In this document: piece by piece, positions 22,852 to 35,718 of the stretch
Layout: each line of letters begins with the position of its first letter
Position numbering within the stretch: position 1 is the first letter of the stretch
Assembly (NCBI RefSeq): GCF_040869045.1
Contig: NC_090319.1
Span: 285,607,693 to 285,671,692, forward strand
Reading direction: 5' to 3'
Length of the DNA: 64,000 nucleotides
Source: Eurosta solidaginis
Lineage: Eukaryota > Arthropoda > Insecta > Diptera > Tephritidae
The notes under the pieces: generated by a model
The model's input: the letters and a program-made list of their open reading frames with translations, nothing else
Database searches by the model: none
Told to the model about the DNA's origin: nothing
Made by a program: the position numbers and the translations under genes

Positions 22852-23910
22852 AATACTAACATTAAAAAGAAAAAAAAAAAATATGTTTGTTTTTAAATTC
22901 TACCCAAAACTAATAAGTGATTCGCAATACCAAAAAAAAAAACAAAAAAACCAAAAAAAAAAAAACAAAACGCGAACCTTTTCGAACCACGAAACCGAGA
23001 AAATTGCATAGTATATAACCCTAACTATATAAATAAATTAATCAAATTTTGAGGAAATGTGAGGAAAATGAGTTAACGGTAAAAATATGATTTTTCCCAT
23101 ACATACAATTTTTTTATTTGCTATACCTTTTTTGTTTAAGACTTTATGAAAAAATACTCAAAAATAAAAACCTCATGTAATGAGACTTAAAATCGATCCC
23201 CATCAAAGTTTTTGTGCTATTAACTAATATTTTTTTCATTTCCCTAAGTCCACTGAAAGACAAATCCAGACCACTGTGCGGCGGCCGATTATATAAATTA
23301 TTTTTGATTACTTACGCCTCATAACTGCTATCAATTAGGTGTTTATTTCTCACAATAAATAGCTATTTGCTTTGGTGTACCACCTAGAAGATTTTTTTTC
23401 AACTTCACCTCAACTCCATATCCAATGTATGATATCAACTGGAGAAACTTGTTGAATATTCATTTGAGGACTGAAAATTATCAATCTCTCTCGAAATTAG
23501 AATATTAATTGCAAAATATTAATGACGTTTCAGATCAACTCGAACACTTTTAATTTTACAAAATTTCTCAAAAGTTTGAATAGTGATTGAAGAATGAAAT
23601 TGGATATCAACTCAAGAACTATATGGTTTAAGATTAATTAAATAATGATGTTGGATATCACTTCCGGAACTATATATATGATTCGCTGGAGAATTTTTTT
23701 CCATGTTTGTTGGGTAAACAAAATACAACTGTTGCCGTATCTACAAATTATCTAGATAATAAAAAAAACCAATGTTGCCGCACAAAAAAGCATACCCCAA
23801 ATGCGGCCTTAAACTGTGACTGAAAAACTCCTTAGTAGTTTAACTGGAGTTCAAATTTGACTAGAGTTTAAGCAAACTTAGTTTAAGCTTAGCTTAGCCA
23901 ACTACTGAAA
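22852..23910. other. AT-rich DNA, nothing recognised
   Basis: Contains A-rich simple tracts near 22940-22970. The phrase gaaaaaccgggccta near 23900 may be one end of an unrecognised MITE; its partner end was not found. Confidence 0.4.
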
Positions 23911-25507
23911 AACCGGGCCTAATAGTGTTACAAGGCTGCGCAATAATACATAAACGTATGGTCCTATTCTGAACTAATTTTCGTTTGAAAGAAGCAAAAA
24001 GATGCAGAGGCTAACACCTATGACCTTGAGCGGTTAATAATGCAGTTTTCCTTCAGATATGGGGATTTTCCTATTGGTTTTTTTAAATAAAGATATAACA
24101 GAACAATAGACATAAACACATAAGTGCCATTGTACTAAAAAGCGTTATTACAAAACAAAAAAGGAGGGTTATTGACGAAAGTTTCCAACCTTTACTAGAA
24201 ATGGCTTATTATCTGCATCTACGTACTTTAACAAAATTTTTTATATAAAAGAAGGCGATTTAACCTATTTAGTCCATTTTTACTGAAAATATTTCCTGTT
24301 AAAATGCATACATGTGCACCAAATTTTTCGTTGAGTTATGGCTGCAGAAACGTTGGGAAATGCATTGTAAGAAAGGGGCAGTGCTACGCCCATTTTTCAA
24401 GATTTGAATTTTTTCCCATTTCTTGTTATAATGGCACAAAATAAGATTGGTACAAATCTATTTTTCGCTAAGATTTAACTTATTGTTTTTGCCTACGACC
24501 CTTTTCAAAGTCATTTATATAAAAGTGAGCGCGGTCCTTAGCCAACGTTAACCATTTTTACTACAAATATTTCCTGCTGTAAGGAAAACTTGTGCACCCA
24601 ATTTTGTTACGATATGTAAATTTTTCTTCGATTTATGGCTCCCGAAATATTGAAAATTGCTTAGACAAAAAAGGGGCGGTGCCACACCCATTTTCAAAAT
24701 TTTTTGTGTTTTCCAGTTTAATGTTATTATTAAATTTATTGATACAAAGCTCTTTTTCGCTAAGATATTGCTTATTATCCTCGTCTACGACCCTTTTAAA
24801 AATCTTTTATACAAAAGTGGGCGTGGTCTTTAACCGATCTTGTCCATTTTCTCTTAGAAATATTCCCCGCTATAGGGAACGTTAAGTACTCTATTTTATT
24901 ACGATCCGTTCATTTTTCTTCGAGTTATGGCTCTTGAAACATGGAAAATTGCTTAATCATAAAAGGGGCGATGCCACGCCCATTTTTTTAAATTTGAAGT
25001 TTTTCCTATTTATTGTTATAAATCCAATTAAGAAATGAAATACCATTGATACAAAGCTCTTTTTTGCAAAGATATATCTTATCTTATTCGTCCACGACCC
25101 GCTTAAAAATCTTTTATATAAAAGTGGGCGGGGTCCTTAACCGATTTAGTTAATTTTTCTTCAAAGCATTTTCTATAGTAAAGGCAACCTCTCTGCCGAA
25201 TTTTGTTACGATAGGTTTGACGATTTTTGATTTATGATTAATAATATTTTTAAAATTGGTTTTATCACAAGTGGGCGGTGCCACGCCCATTTAAAAAAAT
25301 TTTTTTTTTCAAATTTTTATCAAGATTCTCAATATCAGACCACACGTCAAATTTCAGCATTCTGGGTCTATTATTTACTAAATAATCAGGTTTTTTGCGT
25401 TTTCCAAAATGTTTTATATATGAAAAGTGGGCGTGGTTATCCTCCGATTTCGCTCATTTTCAACACCAATCTATTCTCTGTGAGCTCTGCTCAGCTGAGT
25501 ATAAAAA
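23911..25507 (-). mobile_element. HINE/DINE-1-like element, subfamily 3
   Basis: Starts at aatagtgttacaaggctgcg (shared with 33405) and ends at ctctgctcagctgagtata, so the 3' hairpin end is missing. The interior is a series of 'gtgggcggtgccacgcccat' inverted motifs spaced by AT-rich DNA. No coding capacity. Confidence 0.6.
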
Positions 25508-25613
25508 TAAATTAATTAAAAAAACATTTTTAAGTTAAATGATTTTATTGAAGCAATACTTACATGAAGTAATAATAATACTAAAAGCTAGAAAAGAATT
25601 AGGTAGGTCCTAG

Positions 25614-25777
25614 GTACTAGTCAATCTAGGGCGTTGATCAGACAAATATAGCGTTGGACGCGTCAAAATTTCTATTGATAGTCGTAAGGAAGACCAACTG
25701 CTATGCCTCACATTTTTAGAAATTTCACGCCCCCAACGCTTTTATTTGTCTGATCAATGCCCTAGATTGACTAGTAC
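25614..25777. mobile_element. 164-bp palindromic MITE
   Basis: gtactagtcaatctagggcg at the left is mirrored by the right end cctagattgactagtac, and gatcagacaaatat by atttgtctgatc. Arms about 50 bp, spacer about 65 bp. Too symmetrical to fix the target duplication. Confidence 0.75.
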
Positions 25778-27198
25778 TCATTATTACAAGGACTCTTTCT
25801 TTCAATCTAAGTCCTCAATATATAATCCTTCCAAAGAATTTACTCGACTCTGTGCCACGCATGCTTGTCCCACCTCGAACTCCAAAATATTCTGATGTCA
25901 CTTCTACCGTACTGTATGTAATATTTGTTCCAAATACGACCAAATCGGACATTATAGGTCGCTTCCAGTCATGTATGTATTATGGGTTGCAAATATGAGC
26001 CAAATCGGACCACAAATACGATTTTTTTTTAAATATTTCGATCCATGCGCCACCTATTGGAGTTTTTTCTTATTATTACATTGTCATCGGGTTCTGAACT
26101 ATATTCCAAGCTTCAAGCTTGTAGCTTATCCGGAAGTTAAATCAATTTCAATTACGAAATTCGTGCCGGCCGGCCGTCTACCCTGTCAAGTCAAGCTAAA
26201 TAAAACCGTTTAAAAACCAAAAGTACAGAAAAAATTATTTACTATTTTTTATGTTGTTTTTATACTGGAAAAACTTATCTGCTATGAGAAAACATATAGC
26301 AGCGATTGCTTTGCGCTTTGGAGGATATTGAATAAATGAAAAATTTGTTCTAAATAAATTTTTGGAAAATTTTATTTGAGAATGTAATACAAAAGATTTT
26401 TTTTTTAATTTTACAAACAGCGTTTTTCAAATTTTTTCGCATATATTTTGTTATGGTTTATTTAAGGTTTTCTTTAATGATAAATAACAAATATAGAAAG
26501 AGAATAAAAAAAAAACACAAAAATTCGAAATTAAATTTTGCTGCTATTTTAATACTCGCAAGTGCACATATAGATCACCCACTGCGCCTTCTTTTTGCAC
26601 GTATACAAGAAGGCGCAAGGGGGGGATGTTTCATGCAACTTTTCCCAACTTTTTTCTCCTAAGTTTCCGCTGCCATTCATCTCTCTTTCTGCTCTATACT
26701 TTCATTTATTTATCATCAACATCTGTTTTTTTTTCTCATGCAGCAACTGCGCAGCTTCATCCAAAAGTGTAAAATCCCGACAAGCGTTCGGTTGGCATAT
26801 TGCCAAAGCGCTATACTTGGACATCATCGGGAAGATGTCTGAATTTTTGCCAGAAATTATTTATAACTAAATTTATTTGCTTGCTCTTTTACGCGTACAA
26901 GCTTTGAATAGGTCATAACCAATATAGTCGGCTTTTTTCAGCGGCGAACGGGTGGCGAAATTGCACACAGACACACAGCTGCAGGCGTTGTGATCACGCG
27001 TATACTGACACACACACAAAGACGCACGTGCAAGCAAACAAAAACAAAATTACATATGTATGTTGCAATAAAAAATAAAAATTGCTTTGAAAAGTTCAAT
27101 AAACACCCAGCGGTTTTTGACTAAGTTTTTTGTTGGAAATGGCTTGCTGTTTTTTGTACTTTAAAAAAATATTGCAAAATTCGTTGTGCAGCTTTTTT
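25778..27198. other. No gene established
   Basis: Contains a short perfect hairpin gcgccttctt/aagaaggcgc (26584-26616) and a possible exon after a polypyrimidine tract and CAG (about 26744-26870), described in the findings. A CA-rich stretch lies at 26965-27030. Confidence 0.35.
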
Positions 27199-28026
27199 TA
27201 TACCTTTCATGAACATGAAATGGTATATTAACTTTGGTCCGATGTTTGTAACGTTGAGATATATAGAAGATAGACTCACCATTAAGTATACCGAATTGAT
27301 CAGGGCGACGAACTGAGGTGATATAGCCATGTCCATCTGTCCGTCCGTCTGTCTGTTTGAACGCAAACTAGTCCCCCAAATTTTGAGATATCTCAATGAA
27401 ATTTGGCACAAGGATGTATTTTTGTATTATATTAGACATTTGTCGGATCCGGTAGAATCGGACCACTATAACATGTATCTCCCATACAACTGATCGTTCA
27501 GATAAGACGATTTTGGTCATTCCTGCCGCAATTTAGAAAGTATAAACGTGAAACTCGGTGATATATATTCTAATATATCATAGAAGATATCCTGAAAAAA
27601 TTACTTTGATGGGAGCTATATGTATATAGTATATACTAGTATATAGTATATACTAGTATATAGTATAAACTACCCAAAAGTTCGACCCAAAGGGGGGACA
27701 TCAGAATTCGTTTTAGAGGTATGGTTCCTTCGGCAAAGTTTCTTATTTTGATCCCTAGAATATGATTTTCACAGAGCAATGGGCGATTTTTTTGCCTCCC
27801 CACAAATCGACCCGGCCTAGTATATATCTATCCAATACAACCGATCGTTCAGATAGAACGATTTTTGGCAATTTCTCCCTTAGTTTCCAATATAAAAACG
27901 TGAAACTTGGGGATATATATTCTAATATATCATAGGAGATTTCCTGTAAAAATCATTTCAATCGGAGCTATATATAACATTTATCCCATACAACCGATCG
28001 TTCAGATAAGGGGGTTTTTTGCCATT
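27199..28026 (+). mobile_element. HINE/DINE-1-like element, subfamily 2, 5' part
   Basis: Begins with the hairpin ATACCTTTCAT/ATGAAATGGTAT, then accattaagtatacc and the (GTCCGTCT)n tract at 27335-27355. The copy stops where the same 5' end begins again at 28027, so its 3' half is missing. The 5' hairpin plus 'catgtccgtctgtccgtc' is also a familiar layout of Drosophila DINE-1/HINE repeats. Confidence 0.65.
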
Positions 28027-29754
28027 TTATACCTTTCATGAAAATGAAATGGTATATTAATTTCGTCACGAAACCGAAAATTGTAAGTCCTTAAAGGAAA
28101 ATAGATAGACCCACCATTAAGTATACCGAAATAATCAGGTTGAAGAGCTGAGTTGATTTAGCCATGTCCGTCTGTCCGTCTGTCTGTTTGTATGCAAACT
28201 AGTCCCTCAATTTTTGAGATATCTTGATAAAATTTGGTGAGCGGGTGTATTTGGGTGTCCGATTAGACATTTGTCGGAACCGACCGGATCGGACCACTAT
28301 AGCATATATCCTCCATACAACCGATTTTTCAGAAAAAGAGGATTTTTGTAATATCTTACCCAATTTAACAGATTGAAGCTTCAAACTTCACCATATACTT
28401 TCATATATTGCACATATTGTTGCCTAAAAAAATTGATGAGATCGGTCGTATATATAGTATATATCCCCCACAACCGATTGTTCAGATAAGGAACTTTTCG
28501 TAATTACGGCCCCATTTTAAGAGCTAGAGGCTTCAAATTTCAACGAATGCTTAGGTATATAGCATATATTGTTGTCTGAAAAAATCATAAAGATCGGTGG
28601 TATATATAGTATATATATGGTGGTATATATAGTATATATATATAGTATATATATATATATATTTTCGCAAATTTTAGCCCCATTTTAACAGCTAGAAGCT
28701 TCAAATTTCACCGAATACTTACGTATATAGCATATATTGTTGTCTGAAAAAATCATAGAGATCGGTAGTATATATAGTATATATCTCATACAACCGATTG
28801 TTCAGATAAGAAACTTTTCGCAATTTCTACCCCATTTTAACAGCTATAAGCTTAAAATTTCACCGATTGCTTACGTATATAGCATATATTGTTGTCTGAA
28901 AAAATCATAGAGATCGGTTGTATATATAGTATATATCTCATACAACCGATTGTTCAGATAAGAAACTTTTCGCAATTTCAACCCCATTTTAACAGCTATA
29001 AGCTTCAAATTTCACCGATTGCTTACGTATATAGCATATATTGTTGTCTGAAAAAATCATAGAGATCGGTTGTATATATAGTATATATCTAATACTACCG
29101 AGTGTTCAGATAAGAAACTTTTCGCAATTTCTACCCCATTTTAACAGCTAGAAGCTTCAAATTTCACCAAATGCTTAAGTATATAGCATATATTGTTGTC
29201 TGAAAAAATCATAGAGATCGGTTGTATATATAGTATATATCTCATACAACCGATTGTTCAGATAAGAAACTTTGCGCAATTTCTGCCCCGTTTTAACAGC
29301 TAGAAGCTTCAAATTTCACAAAATGCTTACGTATATAGCATATATTGTTGTCTGAAAAAATCATAGAGATCGGTGGTATATATATTATGTACCCCATATA
29401 AACTCAGTTTTTGCCCCCTTTTTACGGCTAGAAGCTTCAAAATTCATCAAATTTCATCAAATAGTTACGTTTACGTCATATATTGTTGAAATACGTGATT
29501 CGCAGTCATAGTTTTTACAGGCAGACCACAAAAAACCAGAAACTTTGCATCCTCACACAAAGTACCTACCTGTTTTTTATTTTATATTTATCTTAAAAAT
29601 CGTTAAGGTATGTACATCTATTCACTATATATTTCTTATCTTACACATCCGATTATTTGGAGATTACGAAAGGAATAAGATTATTGTTCAGCCCCATTCC
29701 CGAAAGTTATGAAGTCTTCGGCGCAGGCGAAGACAGTCCGTCCTTACTTGTTCT
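28027..29754 (+). mobile_element. HINE/DINE-1-like element, subfamily 2, complete
   Basis: 5' hairpin atacctttcat/atgaaatggtat, (gtccgtct)n tract at 28167-28190, an internal 152-bp tandem array, and a 3' hairpin gtcttcggc/gcgaagac at about 29712-29733 followed by gtccttacttgtt. Non-coding. Confidence 0.7.
28490..29400 (+). repeat. 152-bp tandem array inside the subfamily 2 HINE
   Basis: 'ttcagataagaaac' recurs at 28801, 28953, 29105 and 29257 (152 bp apart), with a less similar unit upstream. Each unit contains 'gctagaagcttcaaatttca' and 'tatatagtatatat'. A TA-rich microsatellite expansion lies at 28595-28665. Confidence 0.88.
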
Positions 29755-30595
29755 ACATACAATTTTTGCAAGTAAATATGAATAACCATTGCTGACTTTT
29801 TTTTATAAAAAAAAAAAAATATTTTGACGAAATGCCCAAGCATGAAATAGTTTTTGTTTACAAATATATTCTTCTGAATCCAAGCAGCATTTAACGATTT
29901 TTAGGTTTTATTATCTTTCAAATTCTATCGTTTCACTTTGCGTTGTATATGCGAAATCTAAGAGCTTATTACATTATTACAAACAAAGTGCTATTAGAAT
30001 ATTTTATATTTCTTTCTGTTACAATAATTTATACACCTCTCACACGGTTTATCCAATTTTTGCTAGAAACACGCACCTACACAGGCACATGTACTTTTTA
30101 TATAGCATATTGAAAGTGATTCATAAATTGTGTATTTATTTTTGTTTTAATTTTACTTTTGGACTTCGAAGGAAAGCTTTTAAAATTTTAACTCATAATT
30201 TGCCAATTTATATTGATCGATCTATTTTGAGTAAAACTTTTTGTTTATTATTTAAAAATATTCCATCTGAGCTTATCTATTTTTGTATTTATTCTCTTTA
30301 ACTTTTCATAATCTGTAGAAATTATGTATTTAGTAAAAATTACTTACGTGTTAGTTTCACAAGATGAAAAGTACAAAAACATACCTGAAAAACGTAAAAA
30401 GAAATACTTAAGATTTAATATAGTCAAAATCAACGTAAAAAAATATAGTAATTGCTGTCCCTACTTATTTATAAAAATAATCAGTATAATGCATAGAGCA
30501 AGAATTAAATATTTTAATTAAGAAAAGAGTCGGAGAAGACGGCAAAACAGTACTAATCACGACGAGGTTAATCAAAACTAAAATTTATGGGCTAT
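29755..30595. other. AT-rich DNA, nothing recognised
   Basis: Open stretches (30089-30301, 30324-30521) are AT-driven with no domain. Confidence 0.5.
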
Positions 30596-30819
30596 TCACG
30601 CTAGCCTGCTTATACCGGACGTATCCCAAAAGCCATTCAGAAATGATCCCGGAAGGGTTGCCGTATGATACCGAAATAGTCACGGAAACGTCGCGAAATG
30701 ACTCCGACGCCCTTTTCACTTTGTAAGCCCTCTACTTATTTGACCCATAGAGTTCGTAATATCATTATATTTAAAGTTTATAATGTGTAAAAATTCATAA
30801 AGAGTAATTGTTTGAAGGG

Positions 30820-31140
30820 GTCGTGGGATTCCCATTACCATTTTCGAAAAATTTTTAGCCAGCAAACTATTGTCTATCTGTGTCCCAAATCTCATCAAAA
30901 TCCATGTAGCCGTTCTGGCGCAGTTCAGTCACAAAAATGAAAAAATTTAATTAAAGTATAACTGTTCCTAGGGGCGTAGACCTGCCTCCTTTTCAAAGAC
31001 AAATAACTACTAGATCCTTCTAGACTATTGGCTATATGTGTGTCAAATTTCATCCAAATCCGTTCAGCCGTTCTTGCGTGATTGAGTCACAAAACAAACA
31101 TCTGGATATCCAAACATCCAAACTTTCACATTTGAAATAT
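30820..31140 (+). repeat. Two related copies of a retroelement-like tail
   Basis: 'caaatctcatcaaaatccat' with gccgttctggcgcagttcag (about 30880-30930) and 'caaatttcatccaaatccgt' with gccgttcttgcgtgattgag (about 31047-31090) are diverged copies of one phrase. Such phrases often lie near the 3' ends of insect non-LTR retrotransposons; class uncertain. Confidence 0.4.
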
Positions 31141-31201
31141 TAAAAAGATACCATTAATCTTTTCCTATATTTCGGCTGATGTGGAAAACCCGGAGCGGGT
31201 T

Positions 31202-31600
31202 AAAGGTCTAGGAATATTATAGCGGTCGACACGCCTCACGTAAGACGCCAACAAACTCCACAGATCATAAAATTAAAACGGTCCAAGGTAGACGGACTAG
31301 TAATGTAGTTCTTGTTGCAGCAGTGCTTTGCCCAATCCAATAGGTGCGACCGATCACAAATTGTCACCAATGTTCTCTAACGGCGCGGAATAGTAATAGA
31401 AAAGGTCTAGGAATATTATAGCGGTCGACACGCCTCACGTAAGAGGCCAACCAACTCCACAGATCACAAAATTACAACGGTCCAAGGTAGACGGACTAGT
31501 AAGGTAGTTGTGGTTGTAGCAGTGCTTTGCCCCATCTAATAGGTGCGACCGATCACAAATTGTCATCAATGTTCTCTAACGGCGACGGAATAGTAATAGA
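31202..31600. repeat. Two-copy 200-bp tandem duplication
   Basis: 31202-31400 and 31401-31600 both begin aaaggtctaggaatattata and end cggaatagtaatag, with about 15 differences. No coding capacity. Confidence 0.88.
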
Positions 31601-31971
31601 AGCTGCTAAGATCGGAACATACACGTAAACGACTGCCCATATACGTGAAGCTCCTTCAGTCATCGAAAATGTTTTTGCAGCTTAAATAGTAACAAGGTAT
31701 TAAGATAATATTTGCTGAAATAGTAAAAATTTAAGTAAATATCATGCTTAGCAACTTTAACGCCAGGGTAGATAAGCAGGAGACCATTGGTCATATATTT
31801 GGAAAACATCTTATGACAGTTAAGATCCCCTTAAATTTTACGAAAGAAGTGTGACACAAGTAACCTTTGCCACCACCAAATTGCCCATGGAACACATAGC
31901 TCCTGCGCCTACACTTTTGGGTACATTTTTGAGGTAAAGACGTAACCGGACATTTCCCAGTCAATACCTAT

Positions 31972-32536
31972 TAAAGATATACGCCGCCGATAAACGCCGC
32001 AGCCGCCGCCTATTTTTGTCGTCTTTCGCACGCCGCCGCCGAATGTCAAAAATATAGTGCGGCGACCATAAGTTGCTTTGGGGTGTGACCGCGATTTAAA
32101 GAAATTGTGCTCGCGACGATTACTAGGAGTTAACCCCAGGTGAAACTACGCTTTGCATGATATATACAGACAAAAATGCGACAGTCTTATGTCTCTCTAT
32201 TTCTTTTCAGTAGACGCAGCAGTACCAATTTCAAAGACCGCGGTTAGGTTCGAAGCCTCTCTGGAGTAAGTGAACGAGGGGAAATCACTCCATAAGGAGC
32301 TACTCCTAAAAAATGTTGAACGATCTGCGAGATTTTGGGGCAAAACCCCCGGATCTTTCCGAAATGGCCAAAACGTTGATTTCCTTAAATACATCCAAAC
32401 CCTAAGTATAATTTTTTAATAGAAAAATCATGCGTTTTAAAGTGAGAACAGCAGCATATGCCGGCGAGCCGGTATATAATATATATAATAGAGCCTACGC
32501 CGCCGCCGCCGATAAAGTGATCGGCGTATACCTCTA
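31972..32536. mobile_element. 565-bp hAT MITE with 8-bp target duplication
   Basis: Ends TAAAGATATACGCCG and, inverted, TAGAGGTATACGCCG (13 of 15 alike). ATACCTAT is duplicated at 31964-31971 and 32537-32544. An 8-bp duplication is the hAT mark. GCCGCC runs lie just inside both ends. No transposase; an open stretch on minus at 32197-32394 has no hAT domain. Confidence 0.88.
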
Positions 32537-32544
32537 ATACCTAT

Positions 32545-33054
32545 CATCGCTGTACGCATAAAATAGATTTAGAAAAAAAATGATAAAAGTGATTATGTAT
32601 ACTTATTGCTGGCTCTATCTCTTTTCTTTTAAGGAACTACAGTTTTGAGATTCGTGCGATATTAACATTTTCATGAAAAGTATAAAAATAAAAAAACGAT
32701 TGGACTGATTAATTTAAAACATTTGAAAACATAATGTTACAGATCAAAAAAACTTCACAAATAAATCTCGTTGAAGTTCTTAGTTATCCATAGTTTTAGC
32801 CTGGTAAACGCAGGTCGAGATGAAACATTAAGTCTGGTATTCGACTGCAAAAGATTACCCAGCGCGTTAGTCATATTTTAACTTTTGGTGCTGCCGGACG
32901 TATGAGCAACAATTAGGAAGTTGCGCTTTCATTGCAAATTTCGCTAAGATGGTAAGCTTTTACTTTAGCAAGCTTTTGAAATATTTATCATTGAGAGAAA
33001 TATTAACACCATTTTAATGGTATACAGTGATTTTATTAAATAAAAAAATAACCA
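32545..33054. other. No gene recognised
   Basis: AT-rich unclassified DNA. Confidence 0.45.
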
Positions 33055-33300
33055 ACTTGTTTTATGCTGACCCCGAACGGCATCTGCATAGCAGATGAGT
33101 TTTCGCTGGGTTGCTTTTCATGGCAGAAATACACCCGGAGCGCTTGCCAAACACTGCCGTGGGGCGACCCCGCTTAGAAAAATTTTCTTCTAATTGAAAA
33201 AACTTGTTTCTAAATTTTGATGTTGCTTTGCTCGGGGCGTCCACCCAGGATCTTTGGTGTGGTAGGTGGTGCACGCTACCAACAAACCACAGCGGCCGCC
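33055..33300 (-). mobile_element. tRNA-derived SINE, 3' end missing
   Basis: Reverse orientation, from acttgttttatgctgacccc to ccaacaaaccacagcggccg. The B-box region reads ctcggggcgtccacccagga, diverged. Confidence 0.85.
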
Positions 33301-33315
33301 AAAAGTAAAATAAAC

Positions 33316-35265
33316 AAAAACAAGTAAGGTAGTCTAAGTTCGGGTGAAACCGAACATTACATACCCAGGTGTACACTTAAAATGCTGTTGTTGTTTGTTT
33401 TGTGTGCTTAATAGTGTCACAAGGCTGCGCAATAATACATATACATTTGATTCTATTCTGAACTAATTTTCGTTTAAAAGAAGCAACAAGGATGCAGAGG
33501 CTAACACCAATGTCCGTGAGCAGGTAATAATGCAGTTTTCCTTCATATATGGGGATTTCCTACTATTTACAAGTAATGGAAATTGGAAATTTTCCAATTT
33601 TACTAGAAATAGCTTATTATCTGCATGTACGTACTTTAAGAAAATCTTTTATATAAAAGAAGGCGATTTAACCGATTTAGTCCATTTTTACTGAAAATAT
33701 TTCCTGTATGCCTTACATGTGCACCAAATTTTTCTCCGAGTTATGGTTCCCGAAACATTGACAATTGCTTAGACAAAAAAGTGGTTTTGCCACACCCATT
33801 TTCAAGAATTTATAATTCAACTTAATGTTATAATTCAATTTATTGATACTGTAATGAATTTAGAGAAACTCCGCTTATTTCACACCTTCTACTAATGCTC
33901 GTATCGCTAAACTGTTGAATAAATAACTTCAATATTCAATAATGCAAAATTATCTTTATTAAAGTACTTCACAATAACACTTATACTTCGCAACCAATAG
34001 CGTGCTTAAATCAAACTGATTACTGCTTACCCAGCTTTAACTCCTTTTATACTCTGTGATGTCCCGTTCGCATACTTCTAGGCGTTTCTTCTTCTAGAAT
34101 TCACTACTTTTTTACCAGCTATAAACTCACCAGCTATAAACTACAGATGCACGTTTATAGCTTCTCATATGCGCGTGAATATATGAGTGATACTTGCACA
34201 AATGATTGCCTACTTTTGTGCGCATCTCAGATATATGCATGTGTATTTGTGAGAAATATTTTTGCTGATAATTGCATACGTTTGTGAGCATCTCTGCGTG
34301 CTGGCATGTGTATATGTGTAGACATAATGATTGATTTGTTTATGTACATACAAGTCACTGCTTAGTAACGGTTTAGAGATGATAGTATCCCTTAGTGTTG
34401 CTAATATTCGTCACAATACAAAGCTATTTTTCACTAAGACATAGCTTATTATTTTCATCTATGATCCTTTTAAATATCTTTTATACAAAAGTGGGCGTGG
34501 TCTTTAACCCATCCCGTCCATTTTTTCTAGAAATATTTCCTGCTATAGGGAAAATTTGTGTAAAACATTTTATTACGATCCGTTCTTCGAGTTATGTCTC
34601 CCGAAACATAGAAAATTGCTTAGTCAAAAAAGGGGCGGCGCTACACCCATTTTTTAAAATTTGAAGTTTTTCCAATATATTTTTATAAACCCACTTGGGA
34701 AATGGAATACCATTGTTATAAAGCTCTTTTTTGCAAAGATATAGCTTATCTTATTCGTCTTTTATATAAATTGGGTGTGGTCCTTAACGTAAAAAGTAAA
34801 GTAAAGGCAACCTCTCTGCCGAATTTTGTTACGATAGTTTTAACGATTTTTCATTTATGATTAATAATATTTTTAAAATTGGTTTTATAATAAGTGGGCG
34901 GTGCCACGCCCATTTTAAAAGATTGTTTCAAATTTTTATCAAGAGTTTCAATACCAGTCCTCACCTCAAATTTCAACATTCTAGGTGTAGTATTTACTAA
35001 ATAATCAGGTTTTATGTGTTTTCCAAAATGATATATATATATGGAAAATGGGCGTGGTTATCATCCGATTTCGCTCATTTTAAATACCAATCTCTTCTAT
35101 ATCTCAAAATTTACTCAAGTAATCGTGTTGACGGACGGACGGACGGACAGATATGGCTCAATCAAATTTATTTTCGATACTGATGATTTTGATATATGGA
35201 AGTCTATATCTATCTTGATTCCTTTATACCTGTACAATCAAGCGTTATCCAATCAAAATTATAAA
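33316..35265 (-). mobile_element. HINE/DINE-1-like element, subfamily 3, with LTR insertion
   Basis: Starts acaagtaaggtagtctaag with the hairpin gttcggg/ccgaac (reverse form of the 3' end), then matches the 23911-25507 copy block by block, including tgccacacccatttt. It ends near cctgtacaatcaagcgttat without the 5' inverted repeat. A solo LTR interrupts it at 33850. Confidence 0.65.
33850..34415 (-). mobile_element. Solo LTR of a Ty3/Gypsy element
   Basis: Ends TGTAATGAATTT and attcgtcaca give, on minus, an LTR starting TGTGACGAATATTAGC and ending TTCATTACA. ATAC is duplicated at 33846-33849 and 34416-34419. It shares 'ctgttgaataaataact' and 'caataatgcaaaat' with the LTRs at 35719 and 40513. 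A poly(A) signal-like aataaag lies on the minus strand near 33960. Product of LTR-LTR recombination. Confidence 0.85.
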
Positions 35266-35714
35266 AGCCTGTGTACAAGTACAGCTGTGTATAACAAAAT
35301 CCCAATTTTGATGCTCAAAGTATGTATATGTAATGTATACGTCATAAATATATATGTATCAATGTGTGATTGGTACACATTGGGAACATTTACCCAACAA
35401 AAGGTTGCTCATTTTAATTAAAAAATAAAATGGTACTAAAATAATTTAAAACAAAAAGACCTGATAATGAAGGCAAAAAGGACAAAAAGAAACAGAAAAT
35501 AAAAATCCCATTCAACAACGAATAACACTGAATGAAAAACTTTTATAACTTTCATTTACATTAGTTTATTATGTGCGCAATGCAAACTTATAGCTAACGG
35601 AATCATATAGATATGTGTATGTGTGTGTGTGTACTTATGCGCGTACCTATATCCATAGATAAGCTTGCAATATATGATGATGTTGGGCTTGAGTTTCAGA
35701 AGAAACTTGTATAC
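35266..35714. other. No gene recognised
   Basis: Short GT-rich tract at 35600-35635; nothing else. Confidence 0.5.
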
Positions 35715-35718
35715 ATAT

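Noticed and set aside
26584..26616. Perfect 10-bp hairpin gcgccttctt/aagaaggcgc
   Set aside because: Too short for a microRNA precursor and no terminator context in a eukaryote.
33062..33376. 104-residue minus ORF
   Set aside because: Lies in a SINE and the start of a HINE; non-coding repeats.
34395..34664. ORF crossing the solo LTR border
   Set aside because: Joins LTR and HINE sequence; no recognised protein.
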